Numbered from the stretch's first letter, positions 24,901-45,204 are shown. The stretch: 64,000 nucleotides of DNA from Chrysaora quinquecirrha (GCA_014526335.1 JACTAT010000014.1:5798393-5862392); one strand, 5' to 3'. Program-made: numbers and translations. The notes: a model not told the origin generated them from the letters alone.

Positions 24901-27178
24901 AACAAAATCAGAGACTTGCAAGAGAAGGAAGAAGAATATGAACAACTCAAAGTTTCATATCAAGAGCTAAATCAAAGGTAATAGCATTATTAATAGAACT
25001 TGTGATGTATACATCCATAGATGCATTACTTATTATTAAACAAACAGAACAGTGGATTCGTGGACCCTTTCCATGAGGACCCTGGCTACTCATTGTCTCT
25101 GTGGTTAAACAACCTGTTGTTGAAAAAGCAATCGATAAGATAAGCCCCGTTTAATCGACCCAAAATTTTCCCCAGCATTTGCCAACATCGAGTTCTACCC
25201 AACAGACTGCCTGTGGCTCGTATCACTGCTCTTCAGTGCAGCTAGCCTGGGTGAAATTTTGATTGAAGCATAGTTAAGTTAAATATGCTTCAAATATTAG
25301 GCTGTTAGTGAGATGGCTTTTGGCGTTTCTCGTAGGCAATAATACTGGCTAGAATTAAGGGGTTGTTTAGCCAGTCTAGGAGTTGTTTTCAGTTGTTCTG
25401 TTTGCGCCTATATTAACAATTTCCAACGTACATCTTAGGTTGGAAACAGCAAAGAGAGCACTTGAAGTTGCTGAAACAGAGAATAAATCGCTTTCAGATA
25501 TGGAATCGATGCTTCGAAAACAAGGAGAAAGCCTCAAAGTTAAACATGAAGGGTAAATGATTTAAAAATTCAAATTTTTATGGTATTTTTTATCACCTAG
25601 GAGAGTGACAAGACGAGAGAGAGAGGGGGAAATGCAAGGGTGACATTGTTTCGATTTCTCAAGGAAACACAGAATCAACTAGACTTGTGTCTTCTTCATT
25701 TGCCTGTTGTAAATAATGTTTAAAATCTTTTATTTGACTGCGTGACATCTATCTATGATAAAGTCACGTTTTTCAGTGTTTGAAGAGGCTTGGGTGTAAT
25801 TTCAGGGTTTTACAACAATTCAAAGAATCAGAAAAAGAGAAACAGAGTTTAACAATGAAATTGAAAGAGAAAGAAAAGAAACTTGAAGGTTAGTTTATAG
25901 TCCCCCCTCCAATTAAATCATCATTGCATGGATTGCACTGCTTCAACACGAAACAAGTTGATTGCTGCCTGAAACGAAACAACAAATATAGAAGGAATCA
26001 AGCAGCCCTTTTCCTGACTAAGGCCTTAGCTATCTTATCAAAATCATTTGTATCACATTATAGCGCAATTGAAAAGCAACTTTCTTCCAAGTATCTACTT
26101 GGTTTTTTCTTTATGGTCCATAGTCTATTTTGAACCTCCCGTGTCAAATGTTTTAGAGTGTCATTTGAAGACCCATTTACTATAAATAATAATTCACTCT
26201 TCATTTCAGTTTTAACCAAATCAGTCACAAGTTTAAAAGAAGATATAAAAGTAAAGGAAAAAGGAAAGTTGGAGCTCGAGCAAAAGTTAAAGAATAACGA
26301 AAAACAATTGAAGCAAACAGAAAAAGCAAAATCAGACCTGAATCATAAGGTTCGTAGAATTAATCGTACTTTACTTCATTTTTAGTTCGTTATTGGTGGG
26401 AATCTAATCCACTACAATTTACATGTCGTGCCACATTTGCTCATCCTTTTATCATCATTAGCGCTTCTCGTGAAGATTTATCATTCTTCTTAGAAGAAAC
26501 ATTGATATTTTTATGTGATAACGAAGGTGACAAAGGTGATAATATAGTTCAGTTCTTGTTTAAGAAGATTTTAGGCCCTGGCCAAATGATCAAACATTGT
26601 TTGTCAAACATTTGACATTTGCTTATCAGAATATGTTTGAAGGTAATGTTAAGTAACTATTGATTTGAACATATTGAAAGTTAGGCACGTTACAAACATT
26701 GCTGAACAAGCAGAATCTCTGCAGTGTTGTTTAGAAATTACAGAACACCCTTTGCTTGAAGGAAACCAAAAAAATGTTTGGCGACGAATGTTTAGCGATA
26801 TTGCCAACCCTAAAACATTTCGCTTGACATGCAAATTTCGAATGTTTGAGAATATTTGATGGTTTGGTCGTTAAAGTCTGAAAGCAATAGAGCTGAAATG
26901 ACTGAAATTGTGCAGTTGCTAAGAAAATTTGAGTCATCGTGTCATTCCAAACTTTTTTCTTAAAATGCCCAATGTTTGTTCTTGTATGCATTACCTACTC
27001 AATATGTCTTTCGTTCTTTCCTTTTTAGGTTTCTTCAATGAAGCTTCTGAACGAAAAATACGAAAAAGAAATTCAACTCAAAGACGAGAAAATCAAAGAT
27101 TTCAAAACAAAGCTCGAGAAACAATCTCAAATCGCAGCAATGATTCATAATCTAAGCAGTGGACAGGCAGTTTTGTGA
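11861..27178 (+). CDS. CIP2A: CIP2A homologue (inhibitor of PP2A; armadillo plus coiled coil)
   Basis: 27 exons: 11861-11968, 12086-12251, 12362-12474, 13139-13233, 13683-13779, 15666-15785, 16429-16574, 16902-16977, 17237-17455, 18185-18347, 18914-19052, 19469-19544, 20437-20582, 21282-21503 (frameshift inside), 21650-21715, 22152-22262, 22413-22475, 22913-22954, 23144-23235, 23613-23726, 24060-24142, 24600-24727, 24886-24977, 25439-25552, 25806-25888, 26210-26349, 27029-27178. About 1,054 residues; human CIP2A has 905. The N-terminal half is helical, ARM-like (MPCLGSLANIVRSN). The C-terminal half is Lys/Glu-rich coiled coil. Diagnostic matches to the human protein as remembered are AERLLSEYRCSSAQSEAE and, at the C-terminus, IAAMIHNLSSGQ. 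The family stabilises MYC by blocking PP2A and acts with TOPBP1 on mitotic DNA breaks. The extra length is in the coiled coil. All phases join except at exon 14. Confidence 0.93.
12665..12960. mobile_element. Palindromic MITE-like element in CIP2A intron 3
   Basis: The left part (CACAGTGAGAATTTTGCTGAG) and the right part (CTCAGCAAAATTCTCACCCTG) are inverted copies. The same words recur twice inside, again in both orientations. This is an inverted-repeat non-autonomous element unrelated to the main MITE family here. Confidence 0.6.
13860..15600. repeat. Minisatellite of about 71 bp in CIP2A intron 5
   Basis: More than 20 imperfect units built from GCTAAGTTACAAGGAAGATT, ATAAGCATTACAAAGAAG, ATTGCAATCATTGCAAAG and AAGATAGCAAAGATT. 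Some units are shortened or fused. Most units contain the palindrome GATTGCAATC. Stop codons and indels in all frames make coding unlikely. Confidence 0.9.
17831..18080. mobile_element. Palindromic MITE, copy 2
   Basis: Starts GGCCCTTGCCAAACGATC and ends AATGTTTGATCATTTGACC. It lies in CIP2A intron 9, about 105 bp upstream of exon 10. Confidence 0.75.
18348..18913 (+). other. Probable U12-type AT-AC intron (CIP2A intron 10)
   Basis: No GT donor after exon 10 keeps the frame. The sequence ATATCCTTT at 18348 matches the minor-spliceosome 5' splice site. The far end has CCTTAAT, a U12 branch-site motif, 9-10 bases before TTAC at 18910-18913. Removing 18348-18913 joins DILI to LFCQDNVILRT in frame. 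That matches the human region LLTLCGDDTLKM as I remember it. Confidence 0.8.
19208..19440. mobile_element. Palindromic MITE, copy 3
   Basis: Starts GGCCAAACATTGTTTGTC, and the right half has GTGGCCAAACGGCCAAAC. It ends about 30 bp before CIP2A exon 12. The ends are more decayed than in other copies. Confidence 0.6.
19776..20026. mobile_element. Palindromic MITE, copy 4
   Basis: Starts GGTCCTTGCCAAACGATC and ends AACAATGTTTGGCAAGAGC. In CIP2A intron 12. Confidence 0.7.
20077..20361. mobile_element. Palindromic MITE, copy 5
   Basis: Starts GGTCCTAGCAAAACGACC and ends TTGATCGTTTGGTCAGGGC, in the same CIP2A intron as copy 4. Its right end is about 75 bp from exon 13. Confidence 0.7.
20669..21050. 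mobile_element. Two adjacent, decayed palindromic MITE copies
   Basis: The first starts GGCCCTGGCCAAAAGAT at 20669. A second left end, GACCAAACGATCAAAAAC, starts near 20872. The block closes with GATTGTTTGCCAATGTCC. In CIP2A intron 13. Confidence 0.6.
21735..22080. repeat. GAT trinucleotide-rich tract
   Basis: Imperfect (GAT)n with GGT variants, pure at about 21936-21975, in CIP2A intron 15. Any open frames here are low complexity. Confidence 0.85.
22571..22845. mobile_element. Palindromic MITE, copy 8
   Basis: Starts GGGTCCCGGCCAAACGATC and ends TTTGATCGTTTGGCGAGGGCC. Well-preserved inverted ends in CIP2A intron 17. Confidence 0.75.
23250..23470 (-). mobile_element. tRNA-related SINE, family C, inverted
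   Basis: Read on the minus strand it has an A-box-like TAGCTCAGTGAAAACG (forward 23332-23347) and a B-box-like AGGTTCGAATC about 40 nt later (near 23298). Related copies are at 24163 and 42772. In CIP2A intron 19. Confidence 0.6.
23737..23960. repeat. AAATGTTTCA-type short tandem repeat
   Basis: Irregular repeats of AATGTTTCACA/AATGTTTCATA in CIP2A intron 20. Confidence 0.75.
24163..24320 (-). mobile_element. tRNA-related SINE, family C, inverted
   Basis: On the minus strand it has TAGCTCAGTAGAAGTG (A box), then GTCCAGGGTTCGAGTCTC (B box). This is the clearest tRNA-like copy in the window. No cloverleaf with a discriminating anticodon was worked out, so it is not called a tRNA gene. Confidence 0.65.
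26574..26872. mobile_element. Palindromic MITE, copy 9
   Basis: Begins TTAGGCCCTGGCCAAATGATC, one of the cleanest left ends. The right end (GATGGTTTGGTCGTTAAAG) is decayed. In CIP2A intron 26. Confidence 0.7.
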
Positions 27179-27298
27179 TTTTTCCTTATATTTATTTTTT
27201 ATTGTATATATCCATTCATTTTACGGTAACCACAGTATACAGTGTAATCACTATTCTAAAATTCAAATGAAAAAGTCATGAACATTGCTATAACGAGC

Positions 27299-27304
27299 AA
27301 TAAA
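27299..27304 (+). terminator. Candidate CIP2A polyadenylation signal
   Basis: AATAAA, 121 bp after the CIP2A stop codon. No other canonical hexamer was seen closer to the stop. Confidence 0.35.
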
Positions 27305-27463
27305 CGGTTAAAGACAGCCTTGCTCAAATAGCAATGTGCACACGATAAATTGACGCTACAAAATAATTTAAAAAAAATCTAATGAAATTGAATCGCTATG
27401 ACAGAAAGCTCGGATTATAAATATAAGTTTTAAGCTTAGCTTCTATAAAAGATCTGGTTTCCA

Positions 27464-27668
27464 TGACGTCATAAGACTGTCATACATTAATGCGTATTAG
27501 GAAATCTTACGATTGTGATTGTAAAAGTAGTCGTTAGGGTAGTGTACATACGTAGACAACATACTAAAACTGTAGTTGTAGTAAGTTAAAGTAGTAAATA
27601 GTAATCATAAACTGTTCACGTGATATTTCCATTCATTGATGTTCCATTCCACGTGGATGATGACGCAA
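27464..27668 (+). promoter_or_regulatory. Probable promoter of the D/C folate gene
   Basis: The 596-bp spacer between CIP2A and the D/C gene holds a perfect CRE (TGACGTCA, 27464-27471), two E boxes CACGTG (27617-27622 and 27650-27655) and TGACGCAA (27661-27668, an ATF/C/EBP-like half-composite). All lie within about 310 bp upstream of the ATG at 27775. No TATA box was evident. Confidence 0.4.
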
Positions 27669-27774
27669 CGAAACAACAACATCAACGATCGACCGCCATT
27701 AAAAGAGCGCGCAAAAAAGGTGGAAAGAATCAAGAAAAAACAGGCTCGGTTCTTTAACCCTTGACTGCTTCAAA

Positions 27775-30700
27775 ATGGCTCAAATTCTGGATGGGAAAAA
27801 AATTTCAAGGTAATGGATATATAAGCTATCGTAATAGAAGTAATCATAAAGTTTTTCAAAAAAATAGAGCAGTTTTTTTAGGATCTCATGTAACTGGAAT
27901 CCCACCAGCTGACCAGCACCCTATCCGATGTTCGACTCTAGGTTCTGGTGGTAAACAACATTCTTGCTTAAAACAGTCTTACTAAATTGTTTCCCTTTCC
28001 CGAAATCTTTCACATTTTCATCGACCTAAATCTAAATAGTATTTTCTGTTCAAATATCTTCCCTTATGCTGATTAAAGTTTTTCGGTTTTTCAACCAAGT
28101 TGAAAAGTTTGACAAAGTGCCAAAAATCTAGCGTGGTTGCTTTTTACAAGCCTTATAACACGTTTCCTCCAGTCCCTAGATTTGAAAAGATGCCTGCATT
28201 GGAATTCGCACGTGTATCTTTCTTAGAGGTTACTTTAGTTATCTTAATCTAATTTGAAATAATATCATCCTTCTTTTATCTTATATTTTTTGCTTTTTTA
28301 GTGAAGTTCGAGAAGCTATCAAATATCAAATAGAATCAATCAGAGTTGATCATCCAAATTTTAAACCTGGTCTAGCAATTGTGCAAGTACGATATTCATC
28401 ATTTCTATCAATTTTTGTATTTAAAATTAATTTTAGAATTTCAAGTTATCCTTGACATTGTTTTTTTCCTTTTCTAGGTTGGAAATAGAGCAGACTCAAA
28501 TGTTTATGTGAATACAAAATGCAAAACTGCAAAAGAGGTTGAAATATTAAATATTTAAAATATGGGCAAATTGAAAATTGACCCTGCTCATGTATGGGGG
28601 AGGAAAATTCCCAAGGGGCAATTCACCCCTTGGAATCTTGTACACCCTCAGCTGAAATCTCTATTTTTTCGTAGGAATTTTGTAAGAATCCTTTTGAATA
28701 GGAATCTGGTACACTTTTTCAACAAATGAAATGCCCCTTGAAAATTCCTATCTGTGGTGCCACTTCTGCCTTAGAGAGAGGGATAAATCAATCAAATTTA
28801 AACATATTTTCTTTTTTCTAGATTGGTAATGGAAGCCAGGCATGTAAAGCTACCAAATACAGTTACACAAACTGAGGTACAAGAAATTATAAGCATATTG
28901 CATTTGTTTTCATCATCATTATTATCATTATCATCTTTAATGCTGCATATAATAAAATATGCATTTTAAGTCATGCCTATGAGACTGCAAAAAGATGTTG
29001 TGATTCAGGAATCTGGCTCATAGTCCAACATTGTGAGTTCAAATCTTACTGGGGTCACTTTTCCAGGTGCCTACTGTCAATGTTGTCCTCCCAGGGGGCC
29101 AGGGGTGTAGATATGGGGGTCATATCAGGGTAAGGCCCCATAGTTATTGAGAGAAAATAGTCGATATTTAAATTTATGTATTTTGGAACCTCTTGGAGCA
29201 CCACTTTATTTTTCCAGTTCTACACCTCTTAATGAGTGCCCAGAATACTTGTTCTAGAATCTAAGTCTATTGGTACAATCTGCTGGTTCACTACTATGTT
29301 AATAACGTGAATGCTTTTCTTTATGTCCTAGGTCATTGCAGCTATCAAAGATCTGAATAACGATGAAAGTATACATGGTATCATTGTACAGTTGCCTCTT
29401 GATTGTGAAGAAAACATTGATGCTGATCTCTGCACTAATGCTGTTCTGCCTGAAAAAGATGTTGATGGGTAAGCAATTGAAACAAAGCCACTATTATTCT
29501 TTTGAAATTTGTATTTGACACACTTTAATCTTTTAATGAAATGCTAAATATGTGGCACAACCAGTGCAGTTGGGTGAGGGGTATTTTTCAAGCTAGTTTT
29601 AAAAAATATACTTTTATTCCAAAGATTGGGGCTTAAAATCAGTAGGTGCATTTTTACCTCCCCACTACTTTTCTCCTTGGTACATCCCTTGTGTTTTGCC
29701 CTGGATGCACCCTTAATTTTCTGTTGGCTTGTATTAATTCAGTTTTCTTTAGGCTGGGCTGAAAAATTTAGGGGGTTTTTGTGATTATTTGTGTTAAATT
29801 TTGGTTTTTTGTCAGATTTAAACTCCCTATATGACATTGACAAATTTAACCACAATCAGCTGAATTTTCAGCTCATCCTGAATTTCCCATGTAAACAAGC
29901 CCTAACTGTGTCTTATTCTTTGGAAGGCTGCATGATATCAATGCTGGACGTCTTTCAAGAGGTCAGCTTAGCAATTGTTTTATTCCTTGCACACCAAGAG
30001 GATGCCTAAAGCTTATTCAAAGCACTGGTGTGGATATAACAGGAAAGAATGCTGTCATCATTGGCAGGAGCAAGATTGTGGTAAAATTAATGTTTTTTGA
30101 TGTTGCTCTCCTTTCTTTATGTATAATGAACTTTTAGTAAGATTGGAGTCTTGTGAAATCATGTAATTATAGCATTCAGTGTCATTGACATTTGCTCAAC
30201 CTTTTGATTAAGATATTTGTGTTTTCGTTCTTCAAGGGATCTCCTTTAGCAAATCTACTAACTTGGAACCATGCTACTGTTACAACTTGTCATTCAAAAA
30301 CCCAAGACCTTCCAGAGATAGTAAGCAAAAGCATTCCTCTCATAAACTAAATTTCTACTTGACATCATCAATTTCTGTTGGCATTGTTTTAATGTTGCAT
30401 AGAAGTAGATTTTACTTCAAGTGGTATTTGTTTTTTGTAGGTTAGAAGAGCAGATATTCTTTTGGTTGCATGTGGAAAGACTGAATTTGTCAAGGTAAAG
30501 ATTGTTATTTCTACACTAAAGCCTAATGTGCAAATCAGCTGCAAAATTTTCCTATTCTCTGGTCTTTCTTGCTTTCTGCTCTGGTCTCTCTAACTATTTC
30601 TCTGTCCATCCATCCACCTGTGTCTGTTTGTCTTTCTGTCTGAATGGTTTGTCTGTCTCAAACTTTGTGTGTCTGACCTGTCCATCTGAGTGTTTGCTGT

Positions 30701-31545
30701 TTGTTGATTTGACTCCTAAACTCTTGTGGTCTTTCTAAGTGTCTGTCTGACCTACTTTTGTCATCTTGTTTACTCAACGATTTCGCCAGACTCTGTCTGT
30801 CTTCTCTTTCAGTCTGGTTCATTGTCTGACTGTCTGTTGTGAATGGTCTCTTTCCTGACGGTTTATCTGTCTGTCGTTTCTACCTGTCAAAGTTAGTCTA
30901 TGTCTGTCCTGTCTGTCTGATTTTTCTCTCCGCATCTTCGTCTTTCGTTCGACCTTTGGGTCTATCTGTCACGTCTTTAGCAATAAACTTGAAGTTGCCA
31001 ATCGCAATCCTCGAATTTTCATTAGTTACAGCGATTCAACTGTGATGATTTTGTTTTTCAAGGGTGATTGGATCAAAGAGGGTGCAATTGTTATTGACTG
31101 TGGAATCAATGTCATTCCAGGTAGAGTTAATTTTGAATTTAATTCTTCTACGTAACCCAACATTGAACGTATAAAGAGGACAAACCATTAACACACTGCT
31201 TAAACAAGCGTTTGTTTGTCAAATATCTTTCTGTCACTAAGACGTGGTTATTATTCACAGATGAAACAAAAAAATCCGGCAGAAGATTGGTTGGTGATGT
31301 GGAATACAAAGAAGCAAAGCAAAGAGCATCTTGGATAACACCAGTCCCTGGAGGTAAGCAAAGCAATGGAGCTTGAAAGGAGCAGTACTATAAATTGTTT
31401 CACGTGCATTAAACCTTTCACTTTAAGTAGAATTAATAAATCAGCGTTCTTTTGCTTTGACATTTTAGGTGTTGGTCCTATGACTGTTGCGATGTTATTA
31501 CAAAATACAGTTGAAAGTGCAAAAAGATGCCTCAAGGAAGCATAG
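27775..31545 (+). CDS. MTHFD1: Methylene-THF dehydrogenase/methenyl-THF cyclohydrolase (D/C half of MTHFD1)
   Basis: Exons 27775-27809, 28302-28386, 28478-28537, 28822-28876 (one extra base), 29332-29468, 29927-30080, 30237-30320, 30441-30494, 31063-31120, 31261-31353, 31469-31545. About 296 residues, exactly a D/C domain. It interconverts 5,10-methylene-, 5,10-methenyl- and 10-formyl-THF. Seen: [14 protein letters not shown] with the family Tyr-x-x-x-Lys; [60 protein letters not shown]. The GRSKIVG/CHSKT pattern is that of the NADP-dependent cytosolic enzyme rather than MTHFD2. The N-terminus ([11 protein letters not shown]) resembles cytosolic MTHFD1 and lacks a presequence. The frame ends in TAG right after AKRCLKEA, where the trifunctional human protein continues into its linker. 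Exon 4 needs one base removed to stay in frame. Confidence 0.93.
30555..30970. repeat. TCTG/TGTC-rich low-complexity tract
   Basis: Degenerate CTGTCTGTCTG sequence in intron 8 of the D/C gene. Open frames here are artefacts of the repeat. Confidence 0.7.
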
Positions 31546-31683
31546 GTACCGATGTCCACTTTTTTTATATCCTTTGCATCCTATCTTCTCAAGCTTAAAT
31601 GGTTCCTTTTGTTTTATCTTTTATGCAGTATTTGCCTTGACACCTTGAAAAGGAGGTCATTCTGAAGCTCTTTGTATTTATAA

Positions 31684-31875
31684 AGATCAAACATTGTGGG
31701 CTAAATATCTGAATTTGCTTTCCAAGCAATGTTTTGCCGTTTGGTCTTGTTGCAAAGCATTGCTTCTAATTTGTCTCGCGCTGCTTTCAAAGTACCTCAA
31801 AGACATTTTCTGCTAGTTAAAAGCATAAATGTTTGACGGGCAGTTTTGTAATGTATTATCTTTTGGCCGGGACCT
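31684..31875. mobile_element. Palindromic MITE, decayed copy
   Basis: AAGATCAAACATTGTGGGC at the left and TCTTTTGGCCGGGACCTAA at the right, starting about 140 bp after the D/C stop codon. Positions 31876-32760 hold AT-rich spacer with no recognised gene. Confidence 0.55.
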
Positions 31876-32761
31876 AATAACGGAAGCCTTCTTATAGACC
31901 AGAACAAAAAGCTCGCTGTAAGCTGTGTTTGATTAAGCCTAAACATCTAGCTTGCTTTAGAAACACTCAAGCGACAAAGAGCCAACAAGACATTCAATAG
32001 TTTTGCGTTTACTACATTCTTTTTTTATAACAACAATTTAATACGAGCCTGAATTTTGCCCGGATTTTAAGACCAAACTACGCCAAGCTGGCCTTTGCAT
32101 AAGTCCTTAGAATATCGGCTGAAATAAAAGTAAGACCACCAGACTGAATATAGAAAGCAAGAGAACAAAAAAATAGACAAGCGTGCTGCATTTTTACATA
32201 CACCTACTACCACTCCAGACATTCACTGTAAACATTACAGTCTAAATATCAAGTTAAGAACAGCCAACCTAAATCGAAATTTACTGGTTCTTATGTAGAA
32301 GGAGTGTTATGTGTCTAACAGCATATCATTGTTTTTCAGGTTCTATCTAGTGGTATCCTAGTGTTGCTTTAGTCCAAACATGGAAATAGAGAAAACATTC
32401 CACTTCACGTTGTATCACGTGCATCGAAGATGAACATAATTAATGTAAATAAAGCAAGGTAAACAAAAACAATCTTTAGTTTTATATTGTCTTAAAGTTC
32501 TAACAACAGTTTAGTTCTTTTTATTTAAAAAAGAAATTAAAGGCGTATTTATAAAGAGGAATAAATTTTGGTCCTTGGATACTACGATCAATGAATTTTG
32601 AGACATTTTAATTAAAGTAAAATTAACTGATTCACTTCTGATTCAAAATGACCTTGTTTTTAATTAAAATAATTACAAATTATAAAGATATCCAAACTAT
32701 CACAAGTCAATAAAGAAGCTTAAATTATGTTACAAATGTTAGCTTAGGAAATTTTAGCTTA

Positions 32762-33050
32762 GGCTCTAGCTTAGCCAGACCATCAACATTGTTTGTCAAA
32801 CATCTGAATTTGAATCTGAATTTGTCAAAACAAAATGTTTAACAGTTTGGCCACGTCACAAAACATTGTTCGTGAAACATTTTTCATTGTGACAAGCAGA
32901 AAATGTTCTTTGAATTGTTTTCAAAAAACATCGCTACGCAATGTTTGATTATAATGCAGTAATTGACAAGCGATGTTTATGACGTGGCCGTTAAACGTTG
33001 TATAGCGAATCTCAGTGTTTGATCCTAAATGTTTGATCGTTAGGCCGATT
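32762..33050. mobile_element. Palindromic MITE, copy 11
   Basis: Left end GGCTCTAGCTTAGCCAGACC, right end AATGTTTGATCGTTAGGCC. It directly abuts the next copy. Confidence 0.65.
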
Positions 33051-33052
33051 GT

Positions 33053-33328
33053 AAGGCCCTGGCCTAAACGATCAAACATTGTTGGTCAAACATTTGCGAT
33101 TTGCAAACCAATTAAAATGCTTGATCGTTTGACCACATCGGAAAACATTGCTTGTCCAACATTTTTTGCTTGACGCCTGCATAGAATGTAGTTTTCAAAA
33201 CCATTTCTGATCGAATTTGGCTTGTCAAGCAATGTTTTGTGATGTGGCTAAATGGTCATAAATTGCTTGTAAAGCAAAGCAAATCTCACATGTTTGACAA
33301 ACATTGTTTGATCGTTTGGCCAGGGCTT
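33053..33328. mobile_element. Palindromic MITE, copy 12
   Basis: AAGGCCCTGGCCTAAACGATC at the left and TTTGATCGTTTGGCCAGGGCT at the right, with intact inverted ends. It lies in tandem with the preceding copy and about 130 bp beyond the 3' end of the minus-strand GST gene. Confidence 0.75.
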
Positions 33329-33459
33329 TAGGCAAAGAAAAGCCTCATACTTTACGCTTGTTCGTTGATGTAGATATGTTGAGTTAAAACAAAGATATCA
33401 AACAAACCAGCTTTTTTCTTGGACCAACATTCAGCTCAGCATCATTTCCCACTGACTAT

Positions 33460-34182
33460 TCATTTGCATATTCCAACCGATTTCTTGTTTTTTAATTTAT
33501 CCCTTGCATAATTAACCAAAAGCGAATCATCGACTTTTGTCGCAATGTAACTTGGGTGTTTTTGAATCGCTTCCCACCAATCATGAAAACCAACAAACGC
33601 TTTAGTTCTCGGAATTTGAAAATTGAATAAATGTTCCGCGATGATCATTCGATTAACAAAGGGTGCAAACGCGATGTCCACAATTCCGATATTTTCACCA
33701 TCAAAATATGGTCCACCTGTTTCCTCCATTTGCTTACTCAACTTTGCAAGTCCATTCAGTAAATTTTTAGTCGCTTGATCGCGAACTTCTTCTTTTCTCA
33801 TGCAGAAAAATGGCGAAATGATCTTCTTCTCGATAAAATCACACCACATCCTTGCTTTAGCTCTGCCCGCGGGATCTTCAGGAAGCAAATCGAGACCCGC
33901 AGGTGACTCATAGACCTCGTCAATGTATTCCACACAGATATTCGATTCATAAATAGTGTGTCCTTGGTCCATCATTGTAGGAACTTGCCCATCTGGGTTG
34001 AGTTGTAGAAGCTCTTTCGGTTTGTCCTTCATGTTCACTTCAATTGATTCATAATCGACTCCTTTGTAATGTAATGCAAATGTCGCTCTCTGTGCATATG
34101 GGCAAAGTATCGCTGTCCATAATTTCGGTCTAGATGTGTTGTTGTGATCATAATTGTATCTACGTTTTGCTGATTTCGGCAT
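33460..34182 (-). CDS. Omega-like glutathione transferase (Cys-type), intronless
   Basis: Complete 240-residue frame. The N-terminal thioredoxin-like domain carries LCPYAQR, with Cys27 at the active-site position as in omega and lambda GSTs. It also has GQVPTM with the cis-proline and YESNICVEYIDE for binding the glutathione gamma-glutamyl group. The C-terminal helical domain has GIVDIAFAPF and FHDWWEAIQKHPSYIAT. Cys-type GSTs act as thioltransferases and dehydroascorbate reductases rather than conjugating enzymes. Assignment to omega rather than a lambda-like class is from motif impression only. The gene has no coding intron. A good acceptor (TTTTTCACCCAG on the minus strand) sits immediately before the ATG, implying a 5'-UTR intron. 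It lies between the two halves of MTHFD1 in opposite orientation. Confidence 0.9.
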   Translation of the reverse strand: MPKSAKRRYNYDHNNTSRPKLWTAILCPYAQRATFALHYKGVDYESIEVNMKDKPKELLQLNPDGQVPTMMDQGHTIYESNICVEYIDEVYESPAGLDLLPEDPAGRAKARMWCDFIEKKIISPFFCMRKEEVRDQATKNLLNGLAKLSKQMEETGGPYFDGENIGIVDIAFAPFVNRMIIAEHLFNFQIPRTKAFVGFHDWWEAIQKHPSYIATKVDDSLLVNYARDKLKNKKSVGICK

Positions 34183-35232
34183 CTGGGTGAAAAATCAGAA
34201 AATCGTTTAAAAGTTTTAAAGACTTTTAAGTTAATATAAACCATAATGTTAAAACATTTAATATCCATAAAAAAAACTTAAAACTTGGTTCATAAAAACT
34301 TAAAAAGGTTCAACTCTAGTTCGTTGTATCTCTAATTATTGTTTTATATTATCTTTCTTGGAACCTTGATTTTAAATACACGCTTAAAGGTAGAAAACGA
34401 AACAAGTTTAAATGAATTCTCTGTAAAACATTAGTATTCAAACACATTTCACGATAAGGAAAATTATAAGGAACTTTCAGCCTTATTTTGTTGAAAAATT
34501 AAGTAACTCTAGCAGCCTCGTCTCAGACCAAAAGTGTACGTGTAGTTAAACTGTTTCTATTGACTGCTACTTGAGAACAAGAAATGATGCAAAATAAATA
34601 CCGTTACCATATTTGATATAAATAATAACCCAATAAATATATTTTGTAAAATTCTTACCTTGATAATACAAGAATTCAGTGCATCTCATATCTTATGGCA
34701 TTCTTTATTTGCAATAATGAAGCTTGCGAAGGTTTTTGCCCTTTTTGAATCTTTTCACTATTGCATGAATACGAGGCTACTGCTTAGTCATCCTGACGAA
34801 TTGTGCTCACAATAAAACACGTTTTCATTTCGATTGTTTAAAATTATATTATCAATTGTCTCCTAAGGTAATCTAAAATATGCAAGCATTCTTCTACAAA
34901 ATTGAAAAAATAAAAACAGTTTTGGTTTTTAAATGACACTATTTCCAAGGCAGTAAAAATAAAAATTTCTTTAACGATTAACACTGTTTTTATGTGTATA
35001 TTTTTGTTTATATCTATATTTTTGAACTTATATATGCATGGTTTAGTCTATGCTTTAAATATTTACTTTAAATATAACTTAAAATGAAGACATTTAGAAA
35101 AATATTTCGTTTGTAAATTTTTAGCACAAAGTTTTAGCAATTTTAATCAAAATTTCTGATAATGCTATTCCAAATGACGGTCTTTGGTCACCCTGTGTAT
35201 CCGTTTCCTGTTTGGTCCACTCATTTTCCAAG
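34183..35232. other. Head-to-head spacer between GST and FTHFS genes
   Basis: Very AT-rich 1-kb interval between two divergently transcribed genes, so it may serve as a shared promoter region. I saw no coding exon, no repeat-family copy and no convincing TATA or CCAAT element. Confidence 0.5.

Positions 35233-45204
<9,972 letters not shown>

Noticed and set aside
31251..31559. 102-residue minus-strand frame
   Set aside because: It is the antisense shadow of D/C exons 10 and 11.
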